From contig CM055879.1 in the NCBI GenBank assembly GCA_029582165.1, positions 34,266,330-34,330,329 on the forward strand: a DNA stretch of 64,000 bases. Direction: 5' to 3'. The position numbers and the translations under genes were made by a program. This stretch comes from Portulaca oleracea. Lineage: Eukaryota; Streptophyta; Magnoliopsida; Caryophyllales; Portulacaceae. The notes beneath the pieces are model-generated. The model had not been told where the DNA came from, did not search any database, and saw nothing but the letters and a program-made list of their open reading frames with translations. The stretch's first letter is position 1. Every line of letters starts with the position of its first letter. Shown here piece after piece: positions 24,646 through 36,913 of this stretch.

Positions 24646-24843
24646 ATTGTGTGTACACTGTAGCACCAACGGTAATCGACCTCTCAAAATACAGCCTCAA
24701 CCTCTCTACTTAACCCCGCTATATTTCTCTCTTTTCTCCTTTCCACATTCTTCGATTTCCAGAAGATTTTCCGCGCAATTCTTCAATTCTTAGCAGTCAC
24801 TGCTGCTTCGATTCGTCGAACAATTCATCGTCGAACGATTCAG

Positions 24844-25427
24844 GTTTGCTTACTTTTGATGTTTTCCGCTCGTGTTTTTCTTCTACGGTAATCTCTGTTG
24901 CGAAGGTTTTGATTCATGGTTGCGGCAATCACATTCGTCAACTAGGGTTAGGGTTTTGTTCCTGCTGTAATCTCTGATCGATTTCGACTATCGTTAGGGT
25001 TTTGGTTTTAGTTTGGTTTGGATTTCTTGGTTTTGGTTTCGAAAAGATTACGCGAGTTGACTGGCTTTGATTTTGGAGTTTGAGCGAGTTCTAGATATTC
25101 TTGATTATTCGTCGGTTTGCTTGGAACGAACGAATGTTGGCTTTCTCTTTACTGGTGAATTCTAGGGTTAGGGTTTCGGTGCCCTGCTTTGGAAAGATGA
25201 CCCCTTGCTCTGTTAACGATGACCGTATGTTCGATTTAGGGTTTTTTCCATGATCCTGTTCCTTTGTTAGATTCGGTTCTTGGCACGAATTTTGTGGCTT
25301 TGTACTGGAGATGGATTTCCTAAAATTTTGGGGTTTTTCTTGGGTACCGTCTTCTACTAATGGGTTTGCTAAGGAAAGCCCAGAGTTGCAAATTGTAATC
25401 AGTTTGTTCTTCTACGTTTCTATACAG
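24844..25427 (+). promoter_or_regulatory. Probable 5' UTR (leader) intron of the ZFWD gene
   Basis: CAG|GTTTGC at 24843/24844 is a plausible donor, and a pyrimidine-rich tract ending TATACAG at 25427 is a plausible acceptor, 4 bp before the ATG. Upstream, CTATATTTCTCTC near 24719 followed by CT-rich DNA suits a plant core promoter. The intron itself is T-rich with several AGGGTT motifs. Leader introns in plant housekeeping genes often raise expression; that role is inferred. Confidence 0.55.
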
Positions 25428-25431
25428 CCAA

Positions 25432-27466
25432 ATGGGTACTAGAGTGATAAGAAGAGATGGTCAAAGACCAGGCAAAATTTCATCTGATTGGCAATTTTCA
25501 TCCCGTGGCAAAGTATGCTCGTTTTGGTTGGCTGGCAAATGCACAAGAAACCCATGTCGTTTCTTGCACTCAGTAACATCTCCACCCTTTAGCCATACAT
25601 ATTCCGCCCCCAAACGGTCCCACTATTCACAAGGGCAACATAAGAATGTCTACAAAAGACCAAGTGAGAATTGTGGTTCATCTGCTTCTCACAGCCATGA
25701 ACCCACTCGGATTTCTCTAAACAAAATTTGCGAGTATTGGGTTAAAGAAAGTTGTGTTCATGGGGAGAAGTGCAAGTTTATGCATTCTTGGAGTTATGGT
25801 GATGGATTATCCATGCTCACTCAACTTGAGGGCCACAAAAAGGTACACTGTCTGATTCTCTGCCTTGTCAATATACAGTATCTTTGTTTGTATATTAATT
25901 TGCTGGTTACTTTATCATATTTTGCAGGTTGTCACAGGAATCACTCTTCCTTCAGGATCAGACAAACTTTTCACTGGTAGTAAGGATGGGATTGTTCGGG
26001 TTTGGAACTGTCACACTGGTGAGGTATGCATTATCGGCCCCCTTATGTCATGCTTTTAGTTCTTTAGAGATCAAGAAAGTTTGGTTGACAGTTAGTCTTT
26101 TGGTTGTGTAGTGCATTGCCACATTTGAAATGGGATCAGAAGTTGGGTGCTTGATTAGTGAGGGACCATGGGTGTTTGTTGGATTAGAAAATGCTGTCAA
26201 GGTAACTTCTTGCAGTGTGTTTCTTTGTTTATATCACCCGATTGATTTTTCTCCACGATGCTAAAGAATACTTCATGTTTCAGGTGTGGAATATTCAAAC
26301 CAATACTGATCTTATGCTCGGAGCTCCTGGCGGACTAGTGTATGCTCTGTCCGCATCGGATGAAATGCTTTTTGCTGGACTTCAGGTAAGTTCTTCCACC
26401 ATGTTTGTTCTTTGCACATTCACATTTTCCCCCTGTGATTAAGTCTGATTTCTTACATGTTGCTTTCGGCTTCTGCAGGATGGTTCAATATTGGTGTGGA
26501 CCTTCAATTCTAGAACCAACACATTTGAGGCCACTACAGCAATGAAGGGTCATAGTGGTGCAGTGATCTCTTTGGTTTATGGGGCCGGGCGGCTTTATTC
26601 TGGCTCATTGGATAACATCGTAAGAGTGTGGGACTTGGAAAATATGCAGTGCATCCACACACTCGATAAACATTCGGAAGCAGTGATGTCCACGCTCTGT
26701 TATGATCAATACTTGTTATCCTGTTCCTTGGATAAGAGCTTACAGGTGCCTCTTTATTCCCCTTTTCAGTAATACACTAATGTTAGTCCCACTGCCTAAC
26801 TGGCATTTTTCTTAACATTTGTTCATTCCATGCAGATCTGGGCTGCAACTGAAGCAGGAGACCTTGAAGTTGTTTACACTCATAATGAGGAGCATGTATG
26901 TCATCTTTGCAAGTTTCTATTCTTATCTTGCCTGTTTGCTTTTATTTTTCTCAATATTATGATTCTCTTCTATACACCCATAAAGACATCGTGCTTCCAT
27001 TTGTCTTCCCTATATCTGAAGCCTTGTTAAACATGCTAATAGCTAGGGATTCGCTCAAGATAGCATCTGACGCGTTAATGGTTTCCTGTTTTCAGGGCAT
27101 TCTTTCTCTACATGGTATGCCAGATTCCCAGGGTAAACCAATCCTGTTATGCCCTTGCAGCGACAGCACTGTGCGCCTCTATGAGTTGCCATCGTAAGTA
27201 TCTGATTCATTCCCATCTCTTATTTCTCCTGTCTCCTTGTGTACATATGTATCTTCCCTTCAGTACATGTTTCTTGTTACTGAAAGTTACTGACATCATT
27301 TCGCTGATGCAGCTTCATCGAGAGAGGTAGAGTTTTCACAAGGCAAGAAGTCAGAACGATCGAGATTGGTCCTGGAGGCCTTTTCTTCACTGGTGATGGG
27401 TCAGGTCAAGTGTCTGTGTGGAGACTATCTGGTGATTCAGATGCATTGCCTGACAAAACACCCTGA
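25432..27466 (+). CDS. ZFWD-type protein: two CCCH zinc fingers plus WD40 propeller
   Basis: This is a plant zfwd-family protein, probably nucleic-acid binding through the fingers with a WD40 scaffold; its exact partners are not evident from sequence. Eight coding exons: 25432-25842, 25928-26023, 26112-26201, 26284-26385, 26479-26745, 26836-26895, 27096-27193, 27313-27466. Phases are consistent, giving 425 residues. Finger 1 is Cys29-Cys37-Cys42-His46 (C-x7-C-x4-C-x3-H), finger 2 is Cys100-Cys108-Cys114-His118 (C-x7-C-x5-C-x3-H). Seven WD repeats follow from about 126, ending in strands VRVWNC, VKVWNI, ILVWTF, VRVWDL, LQIWAA, VRLYEL and VSVWRL. A leader intron seems present. The gene is undisturbed by transposons. 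The family call is secure; the orthologue within the zfwd group is not. Confidence 0.93.
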
Positions 27467-29228
27467 AATAACTACTTAGTCTTGGATATGCTATAGCCTA
27501 TACCTAGTTTAGAGAGCAATGTTGTAACTCGATGTATATAATCTATATGATTCTTTTGGTGAGAAAATGTACAAGTAGAGTGTACATCATTCTGAAATCT
27601 CAATCCTCAATTTTTCCCCCTTTGTTGTCTGATTTGAAATGGAAAGCAATAGCAGTTAGTCCATCCATCTCCATGACAATTAGCAGCAACACATACATCA
27701 ACCACTTTCACCTAGCACTCCCTCTTATTCATTTTATCTGTCACATTGATTTAAGCATTACTTAAACTTTGAAAACTTTGAAAAGTAGCTACTTAACATA
27801 TACAAAGTTTTATGATACATAAGTTCTATTGTTAGATCCGCAATAAAAGGTACTATCATCAGAGTATCATATTGAAAATCTTCATAAAAGTATAATATTG
27901 TAAACATCTTGGAAAACCAACTAAACAGAGCAAAAGAATTGATTGTCTTAGCTGTCAGATTTGTTCATTTACAGTAGCAAAATGATTTGTACATTATATG
28001 ATGAGTCGAATGAATTGCCAAGCAGCCTTGCAGCAACGAGCAATTGAGCATTGCCAAGCAGCCTCCTAATGAAATAGTCAGCAGAAGCTGACAGCACCTC
28101 AGGCAAATAAATACCAATTTGATCCAAAATGTTTTAGTAGGCTAGATAAATTTGTCCCATCAATTGGGCTCCTGTCTTAATTATAACCATCAGTAAGCTT
28201 TATAAGTCAGAGAGCAAAGAATAAGCATGAAACTGCTTATAGCAAGCACAGTCTATCAACCCGGTAGTTTCTACCCAAGTGAAAATTTTTACTCCCACTA
28301 AAAATTGAATCTTGACGGTGAGCTTAAAAGATAAGGGGAATTGAGTGATCCAAGAATGAAGAACCATTCTTAACAAAGGGTGGCTGGTCATAAGGAGCCG
28401 GCAACTAGGTGTATTAAAAAGACCTTAAAAGAGGCAAGAAAAGAGATGAAGAAATCCAAGTAATACGAATGGGAGGACTCAAGCAATTGAAGATTTGTGG
28501 CATATCAATATCAAGGTGTCCTTGTTGCAAACTGTTTCTCGAGATGTTTTTCTTATGTACCGGATTCATGCTTTAAGATTCTTTTAGATATATTGATGGT
28601 GTTTCAGCTAAGACATTGTATTTTCAAATTGGTGTATTAGACTAGGACCTTAATTTTAATTGTAACTATTAACCGTATTGACTTTGAATACTCGAAAAAA
28701 ATGTAAATTTCGATGAATTTAAATAATTCTAATGTGGATTATAATATTATACCAATCTACCGAGCCCCAAAACAAGCAGCTCCATCTAATGCAAAGCAAC
28801 AACCATAATACAAATTTGCAAAGAAAGTAGCTAACTAGCAACGAAAGCAAAACATAATACAAATTACTTTCCCCAAATTTGAGCCTACTGTTGCCATCTT
28901 TAGCCACTCATTCTTCTCTTCCAACTTTTTTTTTTGGCATTGTATTTTTCTTCGTCTCCATCAATATTTACATTTGATTAAAGAAAGCTCTTGTCAACTT
29001 ACATCCCCATTCTCCCCTTACTCTCTATTTACGTGTTAGATCATCATCAACCAATTGTCATCATAAAACTTGCATAAGAGTAGACTTGGTAAAAACTTGA
29101 CTGATAATAAAAAAATTTGCCACACAATGAAACAATCACCTACTAACCCAAAAGGATAATGATACGAGTATTTGGAAAGACATAACTTATGTCTTTTATT
29201 TTTGATGAAATTAATACTAATTACAGTT
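27467..29228. other. Gene-free spacer between ZFWD gene and copia element 1
   Basis: The first about 150 bp is probably the ZFWD 3' UTR. The rest is AT-rich intergenic DNA without exon structure. Nothing else is recognised. Confidence 0.6.
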
Positions 29229-29547
29229 TGTTAAAAGTAATGAATAATCTAGAAAAATCTTGTAGAGAAATACTAGAAAAATCTAGATAATTTAGAGGAG
29301 ATATATTGTTGTAGAGTTGTAGCATGCTCTAGAGTCTCCCTTTCTAGAATTTTCTTTTCTAGATTTTTCCTACCATCACCTCCTTTCTACAAGTATAAAT
29401 ATAGGTGGTGGGGCTTTCATTTGAATCAATCAATAACAAGAGTTGTAAGCAATTCTTCCTCCATCAATAAGAAAAATTTCTCCTTAATACAATCCTTCCT
29501 CCATTTCTACAAAACACTTTTATCTTCAAACACCCAAAAACCTAACA
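29229..29547 (+). repeat. 5' LTR of copia element 1
   Basis: It begins TGTTAAAAGTAATG and ends AACCTAACA, with a TATAAATATAG promoter-like motif near 29394. Its pair is at 32450-32781. Confidence 0.93.
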
Positions 29548-29548
29548 G

Positions 29549-29560
29549 TGGTATCAGAGC
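29549..29560 (+). other. Primer-binding site of copia element 1
   Basis: TGGTATCAGAGC lies one base after the 5' LTR. It is the usual plant copia site complementary to the 3' end of initiator tRNA-Met. Confidence 0.9.
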
Positions 29561-29680
29561 CAAGTTAACCCAAGTCCTCCTATCAAACCTAAATCTTTCA
29601 AAAATCAATCATCAACCTTCAAGCCATATCCCAACTCTCAAATAACTCATCCATCAAATCCAACTCCACAAAAATTAAAC

Positions 29681-32468
29681 ATGGCCTCCCTTCAAACCCC
29701 AACCACAACTTTCAACTATCTCCCAAATTTGAGGCCACCCATATTTGATGGGGAGAATTATCAAATGTGGAGTATTCAAATGAAAACATTCTTCATGGCA
29801 CAAGGTTTATGGGATGTGGTAGAAAAGGGATATGATAAACCACCCAAGAAGGAGGAGAAGGATGAAAAGAAGAAGGATGGAGAAAAAAGCCAGATGAAGA
29901 GGAAAAATCATCATGGGATGAAAGTAAGGAGACACAATATCAAGAGAATTACAAGAGGGATATTACGACCCTTCATCACATCTATCAAGCAATCACTCCA
30001 ACAATCTTCCCTCGGATTATGGCTGCGACAACGGCCAAGGAGGCTTGGACGATATTGAAGGAAGCATACCATGGCACTGACAAGGTAATATCCATTAAAC
30101 TTCAAACTTTGTGGAAGGATTTCGATACCTTATTGATGAAGGAGGATGAAACAATTCAAGCATACTTCGATCGTGTCACTAGCATAGTAAACAAAATTAG
30201 AATATATGGTGACATGATCGAAGATAAGAAGGTGATACAAAAGGTACTAAGAAGCCTTCCACCGAAGTTTGATCATATAGTGGCTGCAATAGAAGAATCT
30301 AAAGATCTATCTACGCTCACCTTTACCGAGTTAGTAGGGTCTCTCCAAGCACATGAGGAGAGGATGCGTAGATTCACACACCAGCCACTAGAGCAGGCTT
30401 TTCAAGCCAAATTAAAATTCTCCAACCATGAGAATAAAAAGGAGAATAACCATGGTAGAAATTTCCAACATAGGGAGACACCACCCAATAACCGTGGCAG
30501 GGGGAGAGGAAATTACAAGAATCAAGGAACTCATGGAGATCAAAGATCAAGCCCATACTGCAAGATATGCAAGATGTCTAACCATGATACAATGGATTGT
30601 CGGTTCAAATGCAAGAAATGTACATGGCACATACATCATGTACGAGATTGTAGGAACCGACAACGGGATGAGGCCAACTTCACGGAGAAAGGCGACCCAA
30701 GCGAAAACGTATTCTACTCATGTCTGAATGCCACACAAGAAGCACAAGACTCATGGTACGTGGATAGCGGTTGTTCCAACCATATGACGGGAAATCGAGA
30801 TTCCTTCATGGAGCTGAATGAAGACATAAAATCCAACATCACGCTTGGTGACGGGAGAACACGTGAAGCCGCCGGCAAGGGAACAATCGCAGTAAAGGCA
30901 AAAAACGGCTCGACCAAGTATATTCAAGACGTCCTATACGTACCTGGGTTAGCTCATAATCTCCTAAGTGTGGGCCAACTCCTTCAAAAAGGCTATCAGG
31001 TAAACTTTGATGACGGTAGATGCATCATAATTGACAAGAAGATGCACCAAGTGATAGCATCTATCACAATGGAGCCCAACAGGATTTTCTCCTTATCAAT
31101 GCCAACGAAGGAGAAGTTGGCTCTCAGCTCCATCACAGATGTCACAACCTTATGGCATCAAAGGTATGGCCATCTAAACCTTGACAGTCTTAAAGTCTTG
31201 AAGCGAAAGAACATGGTTATTGGTTTGCCCACAATAGAAAACAAAAGGAATATATGTGAGGGTTGCATAATGGGAAAGATGCATAGATTACCATTCACTA
31301 AAACCACGTGGAAAGCTAAAGCACCCCTACAGCTGGTCCATGCTGATATTTGGGGTCCAACATGTAATCCTAGCCTGGGAAGCAAAAGATACTTCTTATT
31401 GTTCGTGGATGACTACACTCGCATGATGTGGGTGTATTTCCTCGAACAAAAGTCAGAAGCATTCTCATACTTCCAACAATTCAAGGCCCTCACGGAAAAA
31501 CAAAGTGGGAACAATATCAAAATATTGAGGACAGACTGTGGGAGAGAATTCCATCAGAATGTGTTCGATGATTACTGTCGAAAACACGGCATCAAAAGGG
31601 AGCTCACAGTAAGACGCACTCCACAACAAAATGGAGTTGCAGAGAGGAAGAACAGAACAATAGTTGAGATGGCCCGCAGCATGTTGCAAAGCAAAAATGT
31701 TCCGAAGAACTTTTGGGCGGAAGCAGTAAACACAGCCGTCTACATTCTCAACCGGTCTCCCACAAAGGCAGTTCCAAACAGAACACCTTATGAAGCATGG
31801 TTCAGGAGGAAGCCAAAGGTGGATCATCTCAAAGTATTCGGTTGCATAGCATACTCACACATCCCAAAAGAGATCGGGAAAAGCTGGATGGCAAAGGCGA
31901 GAAGTGTGTCTTTATTGGCTATAGTGCAGAGTCGAAGGGATACCGCCTCTATAATCCAGAAACAAAGAAGGTGATTATTTCAAGAGATGTCATATTTGAT
32001 GAAGCATCCCAATGGAGATGGCCGGAAGACACATACCAAGAGTCAGCACATGAAAACCATCACATTCAAGAAATCAAAGAAGGAAGACCCCGTGACAACA
32101 GTCTATCTTCAACTCCATCTCCTCATGGAGCCAGCTCATCACCTCCTACTATGGAGTCAAGCGACTCTCCACAACCAACTCGGAGGTCTCAACGAGAAAA
32201 ACGTCCACCTGCTTATCTACAAGATTACGAGTGTGGCCAAGTAATTACAGCATTCTTCGCCAACGAGGCAACAACATTTCAAGAAGCATCACAAGATGAG
32301 AAATGGATCGAGGCTATGGACAAGGAAATCAAAATAATCGAGAAAGATGAACAACGGGCAGACATATTCACAAAAGCGCTACCAAGTGAGAAGTTTAATT
32401 ACTTCCTAGAGCAGATCGGAGTTCGAGTTTTTTCTAGATTAAGGGGGAGTGTTAAAAGTAATGAATAA
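29681..32468 (+). pseudogene. Broken gag-pol of copia element 1
   Basis: The gag start (29681) reads FDGENYQMWSIQMKTF and goes out of frame near the A-run at about 29885. The original frame continues through the 30019-31974 ORF. In order: gag UBN2-like region, Cys/His knuckle CKICKMSNHDTMDC (about 30562), protease DSGCSNHMTG (about 30766), pre-integrase HQRYGHLN, integrase core with HADIWGP, FVDDYTR, and QQNGVAERKN. A second frameshift occurs at about 31890 (into the frame reading GEKCVFIGYSAESKGYRL). After the motif WIEAMDKEIK, which normally opens the RT region, the text goes directly to RADIFTKALP, the end of RNase H. RT and nearly all of RNase H are deleted. Confidence 0.9.
32441..32449 (+). 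other. Polypurine tract of copia element 1
   Basis: AAGGGGGAG directly precedes the 3' LTR, where plus-strand synthesis would be primed. Confidence 0.85.
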
Positions 32469-32781
32469 TCTAGAAAAATCTTGTAGAGAAATACTAGAAA
32501 AATCTCCAAGAAAAATCTAGATAATTTAGAGGAAATATATTGTTGTAGAGTTGTAGCATGCTCTAGAGTCTCCCTTTCTAGAATTTTCTTTTCTAGATTT
32601 TTCCTACCACCACCTCCTTTCTACAAGTATAAATATAGGTGGTGGGGCTTTCATTTGAATCAATCAATAACAAGAGTTGTAAGCAATTCTCCCTCCATCA
32701 ATAAGAAAAGTTTCTCCTTAATACAATCCTTTCTTCATTTCTATAAAACACTTTTATCTTCAAACACCCAAAAACCTAACA
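32450..32781 (+). repeat. 3' LTR of copia element 1
   Basis: It is near-identical to 29229-29547, with an added 13-bp CCAAGAAAAATCT segment near its start. Confidence 0.93.
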
Positions 32782-34089
32782 GTTTTTTTAGATCAATTTT
32801 TTTATAGATACTATAAATTATCAATTACAAAAAGCTTGGAATGTGTTGGATATACCAATAATTACAAATGACACCCTCACCGAATGAACCCTATTCGGTA
32901 GATATATATTAGGCACTTTCAATTCTTTTGTAAATTTTAAAAATTATAGACAAAAATATATTTTAAACAATTCATATGTTATATTATAATTATAGAAGTT
33001 AATCTTGTTGTTTTTTCAATTTAATATCTAAATATATAAATTTTATACTGTTTAAAATAAAACACTTAAGAAATGTCTTACAACATGACTCATATCATTT
33101 TCGAACCCAAAATAGGCACAAACCCAAAGAAACCCATTTTTTACCCAACTAAGGCGCTGTTCTTTTCTGCGGTATTTTGCGATATGGCGCGGTATGGTGG
33201 GGTGAAATTGTGGCGGGTTGAGGTATAATTGTGGCGGGTTATTGATATGTGAGGTAGATGAGGAGAGAGAATGTAAAAGGTAGAGGAGAAAAGTGAGGAG
33301 AGAAAAAAATAATGATTTATGGCAAAGTGTGGTGGATTGTGGCAAATTGCGGTATGTTGTGGCACCGCAGTTTGTCAACCGCAGAAAAGAACATGGCCTA
33401 ATTTAAAATAATATATAATCTTGTTTGGGGCCATGATTGATTACTATTTAAAGCCTTTGTATAATACTAATACTTATGTAATCATCCTCTTTAATGATGC
33501 TTAATCCATGTTGCATTTGGTCACACATTACACACTATCAAATGTCTATACATAATGCAGTCACTTTAATAAATTAAGATGCAACATACCAATATTTTCA
33601 GTATGATATGATTCTTTATTAAAGGTAGTCCTTTAATTTTTATATTTTGAGATCACAATTAACAGAAAAAGAGGGGGGAATTGATTATTGATGGAAGCAG
33701 ATCACTAGAAGGTTTGACGAAAGCCGCCAATCTGAACTGACCTGCGTTTTGCCGTCCACTCTTTCTCTCCCCAATTTCCTCTCTTTCTAGAAATCTGCAA
33801 CACTGACTTTTCCCCTCCATTCCCAGAATGCTACGTTGCATTTTCATCACATTCACCAACCCCACTCAAATTCCCTTCTCAATCGGTCGTTATCTGCCCA
33901 TTCAAGCTGTAAATCCGACCAAAAATCAAGTCCAGTGTTCTGGGTCGGGTCAGATTTTACCGGGTATAGCCCTGGTCTTCGTTCAAACAGTCCTCCATTG
34001 ACGATTTCTGGATTTCAAACTATGATAACTGCCCTGTTCTAGTATCGACTTTTCTGGGATTTCGAGAAGGATACTGGAGAGAATAAAGA
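32782..34089. other. Spacer and 5' leader upstream of the esterase gene
   Basis: AT-rich DNA with one Tourist-like MITE (33153-33398). The stretch 33750-34089 is less AT-rich and is probably promoter and 5' UTR of the esterase. No other gene is seen. Confidence 0.55.
33153..33398. mobile_element. Tourist-like MITE (family 2), TAA target duplication
   Basis: The element begins GGCGCTGTTCTTTTCTGCGG and ends CCGCAGAAAAGAACATGGCC, flanked by TAA on both sides (33150-33152, 33399-33401). It is 246 bp, has GTGGCGGG/GTGGTGG interior repeats and does not code. Confidence 0.88.
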
Positions 34090-36913
34090 ATGGATGCTGT
34101 TGAGAATGAGATGAAGATGCGAGAAGATTCCAGCGTGGTTGAGAGGAAGATGAAGAAGAAAAGGGGGTTGAGATTTGTGCCCAGATTTGGGTGTTTGAGA
34201 TTGGATGTTGATTCTCCTACCATTGATACCAAGAATGAAGATGGGGGTGTTGATATGGTGTCTGCGGCTCCAGATGAAGATCACCGGGTTCGTGATCCTC
34301 CTACCCATTTGATCATCATGGTCAATGGGATCATTGGCAAGTAGGTTTATTGCTGATGTACACATTGAATTTCACCATTTACATTACATTACATGATCAT
34401 GATTGTTAATTGGTCCGTCTGATATACTAACTTGATTTGAGTAGAGTTGATTTGGGTTCAGCTACTTCAGTCTAATTCACTCTTAACATTTTTTCAATGT
34501 CTATGTAATACTTCTACTTAGGATATGCATTGTAGTTTAATTCATTAAGTATTACAGTGTATTAGTGTCCCTCCTGCTTTTTGATTCATCTGAACTGAGA
34601 TTCTCAACATGACATATGCAGGGCAGATGACTGGAGATTTGCTGCAAAACAGTTTCTCAAGGCATACCCTCAAGATGTTATCGTTCATTGTAAGATGTTA
34701 ATTCAGATCTTAGTATGTTTATCTTTCTTAACAACATATTATTGTTGTTCTTTGCTGTCTTACTTAATTCAACAATATACAGGCAGTGAACGAAATACGG
34801 CGTCTTTAACATTTGATGGAGTTGATGTGATGGGAGAACGACTTGCAGATGAGGTATATCCTTTTGTTTGAGCCATGTTTGTCATCTTTTTTTTTTTTTT
34901 GTATTTGACATCTTCGATTCAAGACGAATGCATTAATTAGTTCAATAGCTTACTGATTACGAGGGGGAAGGGTTAGTAACAGCTGTGTTACATGACTTGG
35001 GTGGAGATGTTAATGTTTTCATGCATTACATCCTTCCTACTTGGGCATTCTCATGAAAAAGTACACTTTTCCTATTGTTCAGCATGCCTTTGTTAGGGTG
35101 TCTGACCCAACTATTTGAGGTCAGTGAAAAGTTTTGACCCACATTAATTGATCGAAATCAAGTTAGACAATGGTGGCACATTGTCTTTCTCATCTTAAAC
35201 TAGTTTTACAGACAAAATTCTTAGCTGTTTCTGTAAGTCTATGATAGAATTTGTCAATTTGATGCTCAAGTAAAAGACCAACATGAGTTAGAATATCTGT
35301 TTTATTTCACCTTCACGCCACAGTTTATGTCTGTATTTCTTGAGAGATTGCAAAAATGTCTGATTTTTGCTGATATAATAAGACTCATGACACTTCCTAC
35401 TGCAGGTGATATCAGTAATTGAAAGATATCCGCATCTGCGCAAAATTTCATTCATTGGTCATTCTCTAGGTGGTGTGATTGCAAGATATGCAATTGCCTT
35501 ACTCTATGGGAGAAATTTCCTTAGTAGATTGCGTAAATTAGATGGGACAGCAGAAAACAATGGATCTGTCAAAGTGTTACATGAAGAGAAATACACAGGT
35601 AAAATTGCTGGCCTGGAGCCGATCAATTTCATAACATGTGCAACACCCCATCTTGGTTCAAGAGGGCACAACCAGGTGACCGTCTGTGTTTTATTGTTCA
35701 TTATGCTTCAGCGTTTGAGCAATTTAGGCGTAACAATGTTTTCCGTAATATTCCAGGTTCCATTATTCTGTGGCGTCCACGGTTTAGAAGTGCTAGCGCG
35801 AAAGATATCATGGTTTCTGGGTAGAACAGGCAGGCATTTGTTTTTGACTGACAATGATGGTGGAAACCCTCCTCTTCTTCTTCGTATGGTGAATGATTGC
35901 GAAGGCCTTCCATTCATGTGAGGCAGTCTCTTTTGCTTTAATTTGCTCTTAAAGAGTATTCGCATGCACTTCATACCATTACATATAAGCTAATACAGTT
36001 CTCTCAGGTCTGCTTTGCAGTCTTTCACTCGTCGTGTTGCCTATGCAAATGTGCAATTTGACCGTATCCTTCTGTGCAAATATGCTTCTTCTATTACCAC
36101 TAGTATTGTATCCCAATCCCAAATGTCTGCACTTAGGCTTTCCTACTGACCATTATTCCCTCTGTAATGGGAAGGTGTTTGAATCAAGTCACAATGATCC
36201 CTATGATTAATAAAACTACATACCCTTTGGGAGACCTTAACAGTTGTTTAAAGAACTTGTTGGCTGGTCTACATCCTCCTTACGACGTCAAAATGAACTT
36301 CCAAAGGTGAGACTGTTGAAACATAACCTTTGCTTGAAACAACCACTACCGTTAAGTTCAAATTTGTCGTGCTAAACTTTTTCCCCTTGAAATGTCCAGC
36401 GACGACATCTTTCAAGAAGTGACAAATATCGCCATATAGTAAACATGGAAGCAGCAAGGGCTCCAGATCCTGAACAAGCACATAGCTTCAATTCCACAAC
36501 GAGTGTTTTGAGAACCCAAGGTTTGTTGCTTTTGGCATAGTAATAGCAACCCTTTGTTATATGGGTGATCTCGTTTCAGTCCAATTAGCACTCATAGTCC
36601 CCCATAAACTAAGCTCTCTGTCTCTCACACAGAAATGATGGAAGTTATGATCTCAGCGCTCACAAAACTCAGCTGGGAGCGCGTTGATGTCAAGTTTGGC
36701 GGGGGCAAACACAGATTGTTCGCTCACAGTTCAATTCAGGCAAGCTGCATCCTCATGAACACTCTCTCTTTCTGTTCGGTATAGCATAGCATATATCCTC
36801 AATTCCTCATGTATCATTTTTCATGCAATCTGTCTATGCAGGTGCAAACTTACTGCATACATTCAGCAGGAGCCGACGTTATACAACACATGATTGACAA
36901 CTTTCTCTTATAG
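34090..36913 (+). CDS. Putative serine esterase / lipase-like alpha/beta hydrolase (DUF676 type)
   Basis: This is a predicted lipid or ester hydrolase of the plant DUF676 family; the substrate is unknown. Ten exons by eye: 34090-34340, 34622-34689, 34783-34853, 35406-35675, 35757-35917, 36008-36063, 36254-36306, 36400-36520, 36633-36739, 36842-36913, with consistent phases and 409 residues. The N-terminal 60 residues are charged and variable. The fold starts at HLIIMVNGIIG. The nucleophile elbow is GHSLGG with Ser150. Candidate acids are Asp252 or Asp254 (TDNDGG). The family motif D-H-x-V-G-W appears here as D-Q-L-V-G-W across the exon 6/7 junction, which would remove a likely catalytic His if the splice site is right. 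Intron 9 has a GC donor (CAG|GCAAGC). Exons 6-7 are the least certain. Confidence 0.85.

Larger units (their letters stand above)
29229..32781 (+). mobile_element. Ty1/copia retrotransposon 1, deleted for RT and most of RNase H
   Basis: Both LTRs are present: 29229-29547 (319 bp) and 32450-32781 (332 bp), starting TGTTAAAAG and ending CCTAACA. They differ by about seven substitutions and a 13-bp length change, so the insertion is fairly recent. A primer-binding site (29549-29560, TGGTATCAGAGC, tRNA-Met type) and a purine tract (32441-32449) are in place. Immediate flanks (CAGTT and GTTTT) do not form a clean target duplication. The internal region codes for gag, protease and integrase but jumps from the start of the RT region to the end of RNase H, so the element is non-autonomous. 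Confidence 0.93.

Noticed and set aside
24940..25175. AGGGTTAGGGTTT-like motifs near the ZFWD gene
   Set aside because: They are single telo-box-like motifs common in plant 5' regions, not a tandem telomere repeat.
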